From contig CAVWFH010000034.1 in the NCBI GenBank assembly GCA_963754065.1, positions 124,001 through 188,000 on the forward strand: a DNA stretch of 64,000 nucleotides. The letters run 5' to 3'. This document shows positions 14,513-23,513 of the stretch, one piece after another; positions within the stretch are counted from its first letter, which is position 1, and each line of letters begins with the position of its first letter. Origin of the DNA: JALORV01 sp963754065 (GTDB lineage Bacteria > Pseudomonadota > Gammaproteobacteria > Burkholderiales > Burkholderiaceae_F). Under the pieces are notes generated by a model. The model ran no database searches, was not told the DNA's origin, and was given only the letters and a program-made list of their open reading frames with translations. The translations under genes and the position numbers were made by a program.

Positions 14513-16366
14513 ATGGCACGGCCCGGACTGATACGCAGGTTCTTCGGTGGCCTGTGGGCGACAGTCGACTTCTCGCGTCGTCTCGTCGTCAATCTGCTGT
14601 TCCTGCTGATCGTCGGATTGGTGCTGTTCGTCTGGCTGGCGTCGGACAAGCCGCCGCGGCTGTCGCCCGACACGGCGCTGGTCCTCAACATCCAGGGCGA
14701 TGTCGTCGAGGAGTACACGGTCGGCGCGCAGGAAGCAGCGATCGCCGAGGCGCTGGGACGCGACCGCTTCGAGACTCGGGTTCGCGACATCCTCGCTGCG
14801 CTGGATGGCGCGGCGCGCGACCCGCAGATCACGCGCGTCGTGCTGGTGCTCGACGAGATGGGCAGCGCGGGGCTGGCGACGTTGCGCGAACTGGGTGCAG
14901 CGGTCGAACGCGTGCGCGGTGCCGGAAAACCGGTCGTTGCCTGGTCGGAGTCCTACACGCAGGGGCAGTACTTCCTGGCCGCTCATGCCGACGAGGTCTT
15001 CCTGCATCCGTCGGGTGCACTGCTGATCCGCGGGATCGGCGGGGCGCGGGGCTATTACAAGGACCTGCTCGACAAGCTGGGCGTGAAGGTGAATACCTTC
15101 CAGGCGGGTCGGTACAAGAGCTTCGGGGAGCCATTCACGCGCACCGGACCGACTCCCGAGTCACAGGAGGCCGAGGCGTACCTGCTCAACGGCCTGTGGT
15201 CGACCTGGCTCGCGGATGTTGAGCGCCTGCGCAAGCTCAAGGCGGGCAGCGTCATGGCGGCCATCAACGATCTGCCCCAACGACTGCAGGCGACACATGG
15301 CGACATCGCACAACTCGTGCTGCAGGAAAAGCTGGTCGACGGCCTCAAGCGCCGCGACGAGTTTCGTGCGTTGATGCTCGAGCGCGGCGCCCCGCGCAGC
15401 CGCGACGACGATGAGACGTTTCGCCAGATCTCGATGTATTCCTACCTTCGCTACGTGGACACGCCGCTGACCGGGGACGCCGTCGCCGTGGTCGTTGCCC
15501 AGGGCGAGATCGTCGACGGCGATGCGCGCAAGGGCACGATCGGCGCGCGCGCCGCGTCAGAACTGATCCAGCGTGCGCGCCAGGACGACGACATCAAGGC
15601 GCTGGTCGTGCGCATCGATTCGCCGGGGGGCAGTGCATCCGCGTCGGAACTGATCCGCGAGCAGCTCGAACTCACCCGCAAGGCCGGCAAGCCGGTCGTT
15701 GTGTCGATGGGCGACGTGGCCGCATCGGGCGGCTACTGGATCGCGATGGGCGGCGACGAGGTCATTGCCGATGCCGCAACGATCACCGGGTCGATCGGCG
15801 TGTTTGCGCTGATCCCCAATTTCACCGGCACTATGGAGAAGATCGGCGTCAACACCGCCGGTGCTGCCACCACGTGGATCGCGGAGTCGACCGACCTGAC
15901 GCGGCCACTCGACAAGCGCCTGGCGCAGGTGATCGAGGCCGGGATCGGACACACCTACAGCGAGTTCCTCGACGTCGTCGCAAACAATCGCAGGTCGACT
16001 CCCGAGAAGATCAACGAGGTCGCGCAGGGCCGCGTCTGGTCCGGCGCACAGGCCAGGGAGCGCGGACTGATCGACTCGGTCGGGGGGCTGGACCTGGCGG
16101 TCAAGTCGGCGGCACGCCGCGCCGGGCTGGGGGACAGTTTCCGGATCGAATACCTCGAGCACGAGCCGCGTGGGTTGGACCGCTACTTGGCGCTGTTCTT
16201 CGGCCAACTCGGCGCGACGCTGCGTGACGACTTCGGTTGGGACACGCTGGCGCGCGCGTTGACCGGCACGCTGGCGCCGCGCGCTCCGCTGGAACTTCGC
16301 CTGCTGCTGGAGGCGAAGGACCAGCCGATGCGGGCGCTGTCGTACTGCTTTTGTGCGGTCCGCTGA
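14513..16366 (+). CDS. sppA: Signal peptide peptidase SppA, 67-kDa type
   Basis: A 617-aa inner-membrane serine protease that degrades cleaved signal peptides. One N-terminal membrane anchor (about residues 24-44, VVNLLFLLIVGLVLFVWLA) is followed by two tandem S49 domains. The general base is K202 (GRYKSFGEPF) in the first, and the nucleophile S405 (DVAASGGYW) in the second, as in the long E. coli-type SppA. GGAG five bases before ATG 14513 supports the start. It lies between the nucleotidase and slmA genes, which are often neighbours elsewhere. The last ~15 residues (ALSYCFCAVR) are unusual, but the frame shows no sign of a break. Confidence 0.95.
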   Translation: MARPGLIRRFFGGLWATVDFSRRLVVNLLFLLIVGLVLFVWLASDKPPRLSPDTALVLNIQGDVVEEYTVGAQEAAIAEALGRDRFETRVRDILAALDGAARDPQITRVVLVLDEMGSAGLATLRELGAAVERVRGAGKPVVAWSESYTQGQYFLAAHADEVFLHPSGALLIRGIGGARGYYKDLLDKLGVKVNTFQAGRYKSFGEPFTRTGPTPESQEAEAYLLNGLWSTWLADVERLRKLKAGSVMAAINDLPQRLQATHGDIAQLVLQEKLVDGLKRRDEFRALMLERGAPRSRDDDETFRQISMYSYLRYVDTPLTGDAVAVVVAQGEIVDGDARKGTIGARAASELIQRARQDDDIKALVVRIDSPGGSASASELIREQLELTRKAGKPVVVSMGDVAASGGYWIAMGGDEVIADAATITGSIGVFALIPNFTGTMEKIGVNTAGAATTWIAESTDLTRPLDKRLAQVIEAGIGHTYSEFLDVVANNRRSTPEKINEVAQGRVWSGAQARERGLIDSVGGLDLAVKSAARRAGLGDSFRIEYLEHEPRGLDRYLALFFGQLGATLRDDFGWDTLARALTGTLAPRAPLELRLLLEAKDQPMRALSYCFCAVR

Positions 16367-16533
16367 ACTGATCGAGTGGTAAGGCGCCCGCGGCTGCCGC
16401 AATTCGAGGCGCCGAGACGCTACCGGTAGTCCGGAAGGTGGTTCGCGGCTGCGGGTTTCTGGGATAGTATGCATTCACGTCTGGGGATATTCCCCGGAAG
16501 CGACTCGTTCTCCCACACTCGCTCCCCGCCGCC

Positions 16534-17133
16534 ATGGAGTCCGCCAGTCCGATCACCGGTCCGCGCAAGCCCGGGGCGCGCAAGCTGCAGATCCTGCAGA
16601 CCCTTGCGACCATGCTCGAGGACCCCAAGGGCGAGAAGGTCACCACGGCCGCGCTCGCAGCGCGCCTCGGGGTGTCCGAGGCGGCGCTCTATCGCCACTT
16701 CGCCAGCAAAGCCCAGATGTTTGAAGGTCTGATCGAGTTCATCGAGACGACCATTTTCGGGCTCATCAACGAGATCAGCGCGCGCGAGACGTCGGGTCTC
16801 AAGCAGGTACGCGCCATCGTTGCGATGCTGCTGGAATTCGCCCAGACCAACAAGGGCATGACGCGCGTGCTGATCGGCGATGCCCTCGTCAACGAGAACG
16901 AGCGCCTGCAGGAACGCATGAACCAGTTGATCGAACGCATCGAAGCGTCGCTCAAGCAGAGCTTTCGCGTCGCTGCGACCGAACGTGAAGTGGCAGAGAA
17001 CGTTGACGCAAGCGCACGTGCCGGCCTGGTCGTCGCCTTCGTGATCGGCCGCTGGCACCGCTTTGCGAAGAGCGGTTTCCGCAAGTTTCCGGGTGACGCG
17101 CTGGAAGCGCAGTTGCCGATCCTGGTCGCCTAG
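16534..17133 (+). CDS. slmA: Nucleoid occlusion factor SlmA (TetR family)
   Basis: A 199-aa TetR-fold DNA-binding protein that blocks FtsZ ring assembly over the chromosome when bound to SlmA-binding sites. The helix-turn-helix is 'VTTAALAARLGVSEAALYRHFASKAQMFEGLIEFI' (about 40-75), the diagnostic SlmA version, and the C-terminal part ends with GRWHRFAKSGFRKFP, also characteristic. ATG 16534 is the obvious start; TAGTAT (16465-16470) could be a -10 box. The stop overlaps the end of the convergent EamA gene by a few bases. Confidence 0.93.
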   Translation: MESASPITGPRKPGARKLQILQTLATMLEDPKGEKVTTAALAARLGVSEAALYRHFASKAQMFEGLIEFIETTIFGLINEISARETSGLKQVRAIVAMLLEFAQTNKGMTRVLIGDALVNENERLQERMNQLIERIEASLKQSFRVAATEREVAENVDASARAGLVVAFVIGRWHRFAKSGFRKFPGDALEAQLPILVA

Positions 17134-18011
17134 ACCTCGGCTGTCGCCACGACCGCGCGCTGGCCGACAACGACCAGTGCGGTGCCGGCCAGGACCACCG
17201 CACAGGCAGCGATCATCGTCGCAGTGATCGGCTCGCCGAGCAGCAGGGCGCTCCAGAAGATTCCCCATACCGGAATGAGAAAGGTCACGGTCATCGACCG
17301 GGTCGGCCCGATTTCCTGGATAAGCCGCAGATAAAGCACGGTGGCGAGCGCCGAGGCGAGCACCGCCAGCAGCACCGCGTTGACGACGGCAAAGACGGTG
17401 AACTCGTTGGGCGGAATCACGACCGCCAGCGGCACGTTGAAAGTCGCACCCACGATCAGCACGCCGGTTCCGAGCGCCGCCGCCGGAACGCCTGCTCCCA
17501 GAGCCTTAGTGGCCACGCCGGCCAGTGCGAAGCACAGGGATGCGCCCAGCCCGGCTGCGAATGCCCACCGGCCCGACGCATCGGCCGGAATCGAGCCGCC
17601 TCCCATCAGTGCTGCCACCCCGCCGATGCCCAGGACCAGTCCGAGGATGGCGACGGGCGATATCCGGTCGCCGAGCCAGAGGCGCGCGATCACCGCGCCC
17701 CACAGCGGCACCGTCGCGTTGATGATCGCGAGCACTCCTGCCGACAACTGGGTGGCGCCGAAAGAAAACAGCGGGAACGGCAGGGCCGCACCGAAGATGC
17801 CGACGACAGCGATCGCCCGCCAGTCGCGCTGCCAGTGCACGCGGCCGCCGGTGGCGCGCAGGTAGCCCAGCATCAGCGTGGCAGCCACGACAAGTCGGGT
17901 CGCTGACAGTCCGATCGGGCCAAGCGCCGGGACCGCATTGCGAATCAGCGAAAATGCGCCGCCCCAGATAGCCGCGAGCAGGATCAGCAGCGCCACGTGC
18001 CGCCCCGCCAT
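17130..18011 (-). CDS. EamA-family (DMT superfamily) transporter
   Basis: A 293-aa integral membrane protein with ten predicted helices in two EamA repeats: the first opens ALLILLAAIWGGAFSLIR with P-x-x-x-x-x-R pairs, the second begins near FAAGLGASLCFALAGVATKAL and contains RSMTVTFLIPVWGIFWSALLLGEP. DMT members export amino acids or other metabolites; the substrate cannot be told from sequence. The gene is convergent with slmA (four-base overlap) and follows moeB on the same strand with only a few bases between. Confidence 0.85.
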   Translation of the reverse strand: MAGRHVALLILLAAIWGGAFSLIRNAVPALGPIGLSATRLVVAATLMLGYLRATGGRVHWQRDWRAIAVVGIFGAALPFPLFSFGATQLSAGVLAIINATVPLWGAVIARLWLGDRISPVAILGLVLGIGGVAALMGGGSIPADASGRWAFAAGLGASLCFALAGVATKALGAGVPAAALGTGVLIVGATFNVPLAVVIPPNEFTVFAVVNAVLLAVLASALATVLYLRLIQEIGPTRSMTVTFLIPVWGIFWSALLLGEPITATMIAACAVVLAGTALVVVGQRAVVATAEV

Positions 18012-18015
18012 GGCG

Positions 18016-18762
18016 TCAGCGACGGGAGCAAACTGGGCAGTCCGGGTCGCGCGGCACGCGAACCGAGTGCCACTGCATCGACAACGCGTCGAGCATCAGC
18101 AGCCGGCCCACCAGCGATGTGCCGATTCCGGCGGCAAGCTTCAGCGCTTCAGCGGCCTGGACCGAGCCGATGATGCCGGTCAGCGGTGAAAACACGCCCA
18201 TGATGGAGCACAGCTCGTCTTCGCCATCGCCCGGCGGGAACAGGCACGCGTAGCAGGGGGATGCTTCATCACGCACATCAAACGAGGCGACCTGTCCGTC
18301 GAAGCGGATGGCAGCGCCCGAAACCAGAGGGCGACGGTGCGTCACGCAGCAACGGTTGACCGCATGACGCGTCGCGAAATTGTCCGAGCAGTCGAGAACC
18401 ACGGACGCGCCTGCGACCAGCTCCTGGAGCTGGTCAGCATCGACATGCTGCTCTATGGGAACAAGGTTCACATCCGGATTGATCGCAGCCAGTGCCATCC
18501 GGCCCGACGCGGCCTTGGGCATGCCGATTCGCCCGGTCGTGTGAAGGATCTGGCGCTGCAGGTTGGTCAGGTCGACTCGATCGCCATCGACGAGAGTCAG
18601 CGTGCCGATCCCGGCGGATGCGAGGTACAGCGCCGCGGGGGATCCCAGGCCACCCGCGCCAATGACCAGCCCGTGCGCTGTGCGCAGGCGGTCCTGACCC
18701 TCGATGCCGAGCTCATTGAGGAGTATGTGACGCGAATAGCGCAGTAGCTGGTCGTCGTTCAC
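18016..18762 (-). CDS. moeB: MoeB/ThiF-family sulfur-carrier adenylyltransferase
   Basis: A 248-aa E1-like enzyme that adenylates the C-terminal glycine of MoaD or ThiS. It shows the nucleotide-binding loop VIGAGGLGSPAALYLASAG, the DGDRVDLTNLQRQ arginine-finger stretch, DCSDNFATR, and two zinc CxxC pairs (CYAC and CPVC). It has no C-terminal rhodanese domain. GTG 18762 (VNDDQLLRYSRHILL) is chosen: the longer ATG at 18792 lies inside the terminator hairpin of the upstream ctpA gene. MoeB and ThiF cannot be separated by sequence alone; neither moaD nor thiS is nearby. Confidence 0.88.
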   Translation of the reverse strand: MNDDQLLRYSRHILLNELGIEGQDRLRTAHGLVIGAGGLGSPAALYLASAGIGTLTLVDGDRVDLTNLQRQILHTTGRIGMPKAASGRMALAAINPDVNLVPIEQHVDADQLQELVAGASVVLDCSDNFATRHAVNRCCVTHRRPLVSGAAIRFDGQVASFDVRDEASPCYACLFPPGDGEDELCSIMGVFSPLTGIIGSVQAAEALKLAAGIGTSLVGRLLMLDALSMQWHSVRVPRDPDCPVCSRR

Positions 18763-18775
18763 GGGTCGAGCCCAA

Positions 18776-18804
18776 ATGAAAACGGGCCGCATTGCGGCCC
18801 GTTT
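18776..18804 (-). terminator. Rho-independent terminator after ctpA
   Basis: A 12-bp perfect inverted repeat (AAACGGGCCGCA / TGCGGCCCGTTT, 18780-18804) followed on the minus strand by TTTTCATTT. It lies 17 bases after the ctpA stop and rules out the ATG at 18792 as the moeB start. Confidence 0.85.
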
Positions 18805-18820
18805 GTCGCAAACGCGAATC

Positions 18821-20269
18821 CTAGCGCGCAGCCTTCGCCACGTTTTCGGCTTTCGGCTTGGCCACGTCGACGGGCTTGCCCTTCAGGTGATTCATCGCCT
18901 GCTGCAGCTGGAAGTCCTCGTTGCTGCCGAATTCGTAGCGGCGGGTCGGTGCCACCTTGCCGGCGGGAGCCGCATCCGCGGGCGGAGTGGGTTGTGCGGC
19001 AGCACCCGGAGGTGTCGTCACGCGTTTTGCAGCGTCGTCAGCCTTGTTGGTCTCGAGATGCCGCAACAGGTCGGCTTCACGCACATTGAATCCGGAGAAG
19101 TTGCCCTCGGGCGTGTCTTCGACGGCGAGGTCGGGAACGATGCCCTTTGCCTGGATCGAGCGTCCGCTTGGTGTGTAGTAGCGTGCCGTGGTCAGCTTGA
19201 TCGCCGCCGGACCCTCGCCTTCGAGGCGCAACGGAATGATGGTCTGGACCGAGCCCTTGCCGAAGGTCTGCGTGCCGATGACGGTCGCGCGCTTGTGATC
19301 CTGCAGCGCTCCCGCCACGATTTCCGACGCCGACGCCGAAGCCCCGTTGACGAGCACGATCATTGGCACGCTCTTGATCTGGGTCGGCAGCTTCTGCAGC
19401 ACGTCCTCGCCGCGGCCGCGCAGATAGTCTTCCGGCGACGCCACGAAGCGGCGCTTCGCGTCTTCGTTGCGGCCATCGGTGGACACGACCAGCGCGCGCT
19501 GCGGCAGGAAAGCCGCGGATACGCCGACCGCCGAATGCAACAGCCCACCCGGATCGTTGCGCAGGTCGAGTACCAGGCCCTTCAGCGGCGCTTGCTTATA
19601 CAACTCGTTGATCTGCTTGACGAGGTCGTCGACCGTGCGCTCCTGGAACTGCGAAATACGCACGAAACCGTAGCCCGGCTCGATCATCTTGGTACGCACC
19701 GACTGAACCCGGATGACGTCCCGCATCAACTTGAACTCGAGCGGTTTGTCTTCGCCCTTGCGCGCAATCGACAGCGTGATCGATGTGCGCGGCTTGCCGC
19801 GCATCAGCTTTACGGCCTCTGGCAGCGTCATGCCGCGCGTGACCTTGTCGTCGATCTTGATGATGAGATCACCGGCCTTGACGCCTGCGCGGGCCGCCGG
19901 CGTGTCATCGATCGGAGCGATGACCTTGATGATGCCGTCCTCGGCACCGACCTCGATGCCCAGCCCGCCGAACTCGCCCTGCGTGCTGGACTGCATGTCC
20001 TTGAACGCGTCGGCGTCCAGGAAGGCGGAATGCGGATCGAGTCCGGAAAGCATCCCGGAGATCGCTTCCTGCATCAGCTTCTTGTCGTCGACTGGCTCGA
20101 CGTAATTCTGCTTGACCGCGCCGAAGACTTCGGTGAACTGGCGGATTTCTTCGAGCGGGATCTGGCCGCGCGTATCGCGGAACGCGTACGCGGAGATCCC
20201 AAGGCTGACCAGTACGCCGGCGATTGCGCCGGTACTGATCAGTCCAACACTGCGTAGCCTGCCAGCCAT
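18821..20269 (-). CDS. ctpA: C-terminal processing peptidase CtpA (S41 family)
   Basis: A 482-aa periplasmic serine protease with an N-terminal membrane anchor or signal (STGAIAGVLVSLGISAYAF). The PDZ domain spans about 95-175 (GGLGIEVG, GVKAGDLIIKIDD). The S41 catalytic serine lies in GASASASEIVAGALQD (about residue 315) and the lysine in TFGKGSVQ about 25 residues later. The C-terminal tail is Pro/Ala-rich then charged. Family members trim proteins involved in peptidoglycan hydrolase control. It follows envC, a murein hydrolase activator, and gpmA on the same strand, a conserved order suggesting envelope coordination. Confidence 0.95.
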   Translation of the reverse strand: MAGRLRSVGLISTGAIAGVLVSLGISAYAFRDTRGQIPLEEIRQFTEVFGAVKQNYVEPVDDKKLMQEAISGMLSGLDPHSAFLDADAFKDMQSSTQGEFGGLGIEVGAEDGIIKVIAPIDDTPAARAGVKAGDLIIKIDDKVTRGMTLPEAVKLMRGKPRTSITLSIARKGEDKPLEFKLMRDVIRVQSVRTKMIEPGYGFVRISQFQERTVDDLVKQINELYKQAPLKGLVLDLRNDPGGLLHSAVGVSAAFLPQRALVVSTDGRNEDAKRRFVASPEDYLRGRGEDVLQKLPTQIKSVPMIVLVNGASASASEIVAGALQDHKRATVIGTQTFGKGSVQTIIPLRLEGEGPAAIKLTTARYYTPSGRSIQAKGIVPDLAVEDTPEGNFSGFNVREADLLRHLETNKADDAAKRVTTPPGAAAQPTPPADAAPAGKVAPTRRYEFGSNEDFQLQQAMNHLKGKPVDVAKPKAENVAKAAR

Positions 20270-20322
20270 GCCACCTCCGGGAGCCGAAATCGCGACTGTA
20301 TGTCGCCGGTCTTAAGCGGACC

Positions 20323-21720
20323 TTAGCGCGCCGCGACCCAGGTTAGCGGGTCAATTGGACGACCCTGGAAACGTAGTTCGAAGTATAGGCCCGGGGCTTC
20401 GTTGCCACCGGTATTCCCGACGGACGCGACCACGTCTCCGACAGCCACCCGGTCACCAACGTTCCGCAGCAGCGCCTCGTTATTTCCATAAACCGACAAA
20501 AACCCTTCGCCGTGATCGATCACGAGGAGGTTTCCGAAGCCTCGAAGCCAGTCTGCGAACACGACCCGGCCGTCGCCGACCGCTTTCACATCGGCGCCGG
20601 CAGGAGCGCGCAGAAACACGCCTTTCCACGACGGACCCGCTGAGCCTCCGTCCCCGCGACGCGGAGTACCAAACCGGGCTGTCACGGTTCCCTCGACCGG
20701 AAGTTGTAATTTTCCCTTCTGTTGCCCGAAATTCGATGCAGATGATGGCAAATCGGGCGGCATGCGGGCGGCTTCACGGTCGGGCCCGGGACCTTTTGGA
20801 GCTGTCGCGCTGCGGTTGGCGGCCTTCGCCTTCGCCTCGCGCTCAGCCAGTTGACGCGCACGCTCCGCCTCCTTGCGCGCCTGTTCGGCCAACACCTTGG
20901 AGATTCGCTCGATCAGTGCGCCCAGCCGCTGCTCGTCGCGCTCCAGGCGGGCGATCGACTGGCGCTGCCCGGTAATCTGCTTCGATAACTGCTCGAGAGT
21001 ACGTTTTCGGCGCGCCTGTTCCTGCTCAAGTGTCAGTCGGCTTTTGTATTCTTCTTCGGCGATCTTTGCCAGTTCATCTTTCTTCTCCTGCGATTGCTCC
21101 TGGAGGGCGAGAAGCTCCATGCGACGGCTTTGAAGCTGACTGACACTCGCCTCGGTACTGCGGCTGAGGTAGCCCAGATAGAACTGCTCGCGGCCGAGGT
21201 CACCCGGAGTCTCCCCTTCAAGCAGCAGGTGGAGGGGGTCACGCAAGGACAGTCGCTGCTGCCGCCGCAGCAACTGGTCAAGCTGGTTCTGGCGCTCGCC
21301 CTGGCGGCTGGCGACGTCCCGCTCGCGCTGCGCGAGCGCGCCGATCTGCTGCTCAGCGCGGCCGCGGGCGACTGACAGTTCGCGCAGGCGACGGTTGGCC
21401 CGGGAAATGGCGATATCCGAACTGGCGAGGGCGTCGGTCGCTTCCGATCGCGACGCCTCAGTCGCGGCAAGTTGCTGCTTGAGTTTCGCGAGTTCGGATT
21501 GCAGTTCGCGCTGCTCGCGTTGCAGGGTCTGCTGCTGCTGCGGAGTGGCCGTTGCAGGAGACTGGGACTTCGCTGCCGGTTTGCCCGCCGTCGGGGGCGT
21601 GGCGCGCTTTCCACCGGGAGGTTGTCCGGGCGTGCGCGCCTGTCCCGCACCCACCATCAACGCAACGAGCAGGCCGGCCAACAGGCGCCCCGCGGGGTAA
21701 AGACTGGAAAACGCGCTCAA
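20323..21720 (-). CDS. envC: Murein hydrolase activator EnvC (degenerate LytM domain)
   Basis: A 465-aa periplasmic protein: signal peptide (GRLLAGLLVALMVGAGQA), long coiled coil (about 65-300, rich in Q, E, R and L), a linker, and a C-terminal LytM/M23 domain from about 345. The zinc ligands of active M23 peptidases are missing (FLRAPAGADVKAV and LYFELRFQG in place of HxxxD and HxH), as in EnvC, which activates amidases AmiA/AmiB at the septum instead of cutting peptidoglycan. Start ATG 21720 overlaps the gpmA stop (ATGA), so the two are translationally coupled. Confidence 0.93.
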   Translation of the reverse strand: MSAFSSLYPAGRLLAGLLVALMVGAGQARTPGQPPGGKRATPPTAGKPAAKSQSPATATPQQQQTLQREQRELQSELAKLKQQLAATEASRSEATDALASSDIAISRANRRLRELSVARGRAEQQIGALAQRERDVASRQGERQNQLDQLLRRQQRLSLRDPLHLLLEGETPGDLGREQFYLGYLSRSTEASVSQLQSRRMELLALQEQSQEKKDELAKIAEEEYKSRLTLEQEQARRKRTLEQLSKQITGQRQSIARLERDEQRLGALIERISKVLAEQARKEAERARQLAEREAKAKAANRSATAPKGPGPDREAARMPPDLPSSASNFGQQKGKLQLPVEGTVTARFGTPRRGDGGSAGPSWKGVFLRAPAGADVKAVGDGRVVFADWLRGFGNLLVIDHGEGFLSVYGNNEALLRNVGDRVAVGDVVASVGNTGGNEAPGLYFELRFQGRPIDPLTWVAAR

Positions 21721-22472
21721 GCGCCTGATCGCGCCAGGCCTTGGGCTGCAACGGCAGCCGTGGCGCGAGCAATTTCGTCCGCGTCGCCGAGGTAGTAACG
21801 GCGCAACGGCCGAAGTTCCGCATCCAGTTCATAGACCAGCGGGCGCGCCGTGGGGATATTGAGTCCGACGATGTCGTCGTCGGAAATGTTGTCGAGATAC
21901 TTGACGAGGGCGCGCAATGAGTTGCCGTGCGCGACCACGATGACACGGCGTCCACGCTGTATGGCCGGTGCAATCGAGTCCTTCCAGAATGGAATGACAC
22001 GGGCGACTGTGTCGCGCAGGCACTCGGTCGCGGGGATATCCGTCGGCGCAAGGTTGCGGTAGCGGGGGTCGCGTCCAGCCCAGCGCGGGTCCTCGGGCGC
22101 CAGAGGATCCGGAGCAATTGAATAGGCGCGACGCCATGTCAGAACCTGCTGTTCGCCGAAGCGAGCCGCCGTTTCAGCCTTGTTCAAACCCTGCAGGGCG
22201 CCGTAGTGGCGTTCGTTCAGGCGCCAGCTGTGGACGACCGGCAGCCACATCAGATCCATCGCGTCCAGTCCGATCCAGAGCGTGCGGATCGCGCGCCGGA
22301 GCACCGAGGTGTAGGCGATGTCGAATCCGAAGCCTTCGCGCAGCAGCAGCTCACCCGCGGCGCGCGCCTCCTGCCGCCCGTTTTCAGTCAAGTCGACGTC
22401 GGTCCAGCCGGTGAAGCGGTTCTCGAGATTCCATTGGCTTTCGCCGTGGCGCAACAGAACAAGCTTGAACAT
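21717..22472 (-). CDS. gpmA: 2,3-bisphosphoglycerate-dependent phosphoglycerate mutase
   Basis: A 251-aa glycolytic and gluconeogenic mutase interconverting 2- and 3-phosphoglycerate. The catalytic histidine motif LVLLRHGESQWN starts at residue 4, followed by RFTGWTDVDLTENG, the ERHYGALQGLNKAE motif and the second histidine motif VIVVAHGNSLRALV. ATG 22472 (MFKLVLLRHG) is used; the upstream extension MLRRSAVPDILLA has no homologous features. It is the first gene of gpmA-envC-ctpA. Confidence 0.96.
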   Translation of the reverse strand: MFKLVLLRHGESQWNLENRFTGWTDVDLTENGRQEARAAGELLLREGFGFDIAYTSVLRRAIRTLWIGLDAMDLMWLPVVHSWRLNERHYGALQGLNKAETAARFGEQQVLTWRRAYSIAPDPLAPEDPRWAGRDPRYRNLAPTDIPATECLRDTVARVIPFWKDSIAPAIQRGRRVIVVAHGNSLRALVKYLDNISDDDIVGLNIPTARPLVYELDAELRPLRRYYLGDADEIARATAAVAAQGLARSGA

Positions 22473-22519
22473 GGCTAGAGCGAGGAGGATGTCGGGGACG
22501 GCGCTTCGTCGGAGCACCT

Positions 22520-22529
22520 ATTCTATAAT
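22520..22529. promoter_or_regulatory. Overlapping divergent -10 boxes upstream of gpmA
   Basis: On the plus strand TATAAT (22524-22529) is a perfect -10 hexamer; on the minus strand the same AT-rich patch reads TAGAAT (22525-22520), about 45 bases ahead of the gpmA ATG. No convincing -35 boxes are visible for either. The rest of this 283-base gap before the rhodanese gene shows no ORF or RNA I can support. Confidence 0.4.
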
Positions 22530-22755
22530 CCGACGCTTTTCGCCGGTGCCGCGGCACTGTCGGTCGTCAAACATCGGGGCAGGCAGCGGAGGCGCAGTCC
22601 AGGGGCGCCTGGCCGCAACCGAGCCCGGCGGCACCGAGGCGCCGCGCACAGCGCATCACTAACATCGCAGTCAGGCGTACGAGCAAGGCGCAGGAGCAGG
22701 ACGTACAAGCAAAGGCGGGGGCCCTGGTCCTCGCACTCATCTCACCGGCCGCAAC

Positions 22756-23157
22756 GTGCAATTCTTCATCGATAACCTCCTCCTGATCGCCGTGGCATTC
22801 GTCAGTGGCGCAATGCTGGTATGGCCGTTTGTTCGCGCCCGGGCCAGCGGCCCGTCGCTCTCCACGCTGCAGGCGACCCAGTTGATCAATTCGAAGAATC
22901 CCCAGATCGTCGACCTGCGAACGGCCGACGACTTTTCGAAGGGGACGTTGCCGAATGCGCGCAATGTGCCGGCTGCCGCGATGAACGCGCGGCTGACGGA
23001 ACTGAAGAAGGACAAGCCCGTGCTGCTCGTTTGCGCCACCGGCACGAGCGCGGGTCGAACCGCGGCGTTGCTGCGCAGTCAGGGATTCAGCGATGTGTTC
23101 GTGCTCGGCGGAGGCATCGCGGCCTGGCGCGAGGCAGGCTTGCCGCTGCGTAGCTGA
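22756..23157 (+). CDS. Membrane-anchored rhodanese-like protein
   Basis: A 133-aa protein with one N-terminal membrane helix (IDNLLLIAVAFVSGAMLVWPF) and a single rhodanese domain. The active-site cysteine is in LLVCATGTSAGRTA, and PQIVDLRTADDFSKGTLPNARNVP is the usual N-terminal part of the domain. Such YibN-like proteins sit before grxC and secB in many beta- and gammaproteobacteria; they may handle persulfide sulfur or assist membrane protein biogenesis. GTG 22756 is the only start that precedes the anchor. Confidence 0.9.
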   Translation: MQFFIDNLLLIAVAFVSGAMLVWPFVRARASGPSLSTLQATQLINSKNPQIVDLRTADDFSKGTLPNARNVPAAAMNARLTELKKDKPVLLVCATGTSAGRTAALLRSQGFSDVFVLGGGIAAWREAGLPLRS

Positions 23158-23176
23158 TGAAATGACGGAGTGATGC

Positions 23177-23434
23177 ATGAGGCAAGTCCTGATGTACAGC
23201 ACGGGCGTGTGTCCGTACTGCCAGCGCGCCGAGGCGCTGCTCAAGGCCCGGGGCGTGACCGCAATCGAAAAGGTTCGCATCGATCTGGAACCGGCGCGGC
23301 GCGATGAAATGGTCGCGCGCACAGGACGGCGCACCGTGCCGCAGATTTTCATCGGTGCGACTCATGTCGGCGGTTTCGACGATCTGTCAGCGCTTGACCG
23401 CGAGGGCAAGTTGACGCCGCTGCTGGCCCAGTAG
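23177..23434 (+). CDS. grxC: Glutaredoxin 3
   Basis: An 85-aa dithiol glutaredoxin with active site C12-P-Y-C15 (TGVCPYCQRA), the cis-proline motif RTVPQIF and the glutathione-binding end GGFDDLSAL. It reduces protein disulfides and glutathione mixed disulfides in the cytoplasm. It lies in the conserved order rhodanese-grxC-secB-gpsA, with 19 bases after the rhodanese stop and a weak purine-rich site (ACGGAG) before ATG 23177. Confidence 0.96.
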   Translation: MRQVLMYSTGVCPYCQRAEALLKARGVTAIEKVRIDLEPARRDEMVARTGRRTVPQIFIGATHVGGFDDLSALDREGKLTPLLAQ

Positions 23435-23513
23435 CCTCCGAACGATCCCACGGACAAGAACTTCAACCCATCGCCAAGGCGGCTCCGCCGCCGAGGACTT
23501 GCCAGGAAAATCC

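Noticed and set aside
18763..18792. Longer moeB start at ATG 18792
   Set aside because: It lies in the loop of the ctpA terminator hairpin and the added residues (MRPVFIWARP) are not part of the family.
18821..20257. 493-aa plus-strand frame opposite ctpA
   Set aside because: Mirror of a peptidase with intact Ser/Lys catalytic motifs; no domain visible on the plus strand.
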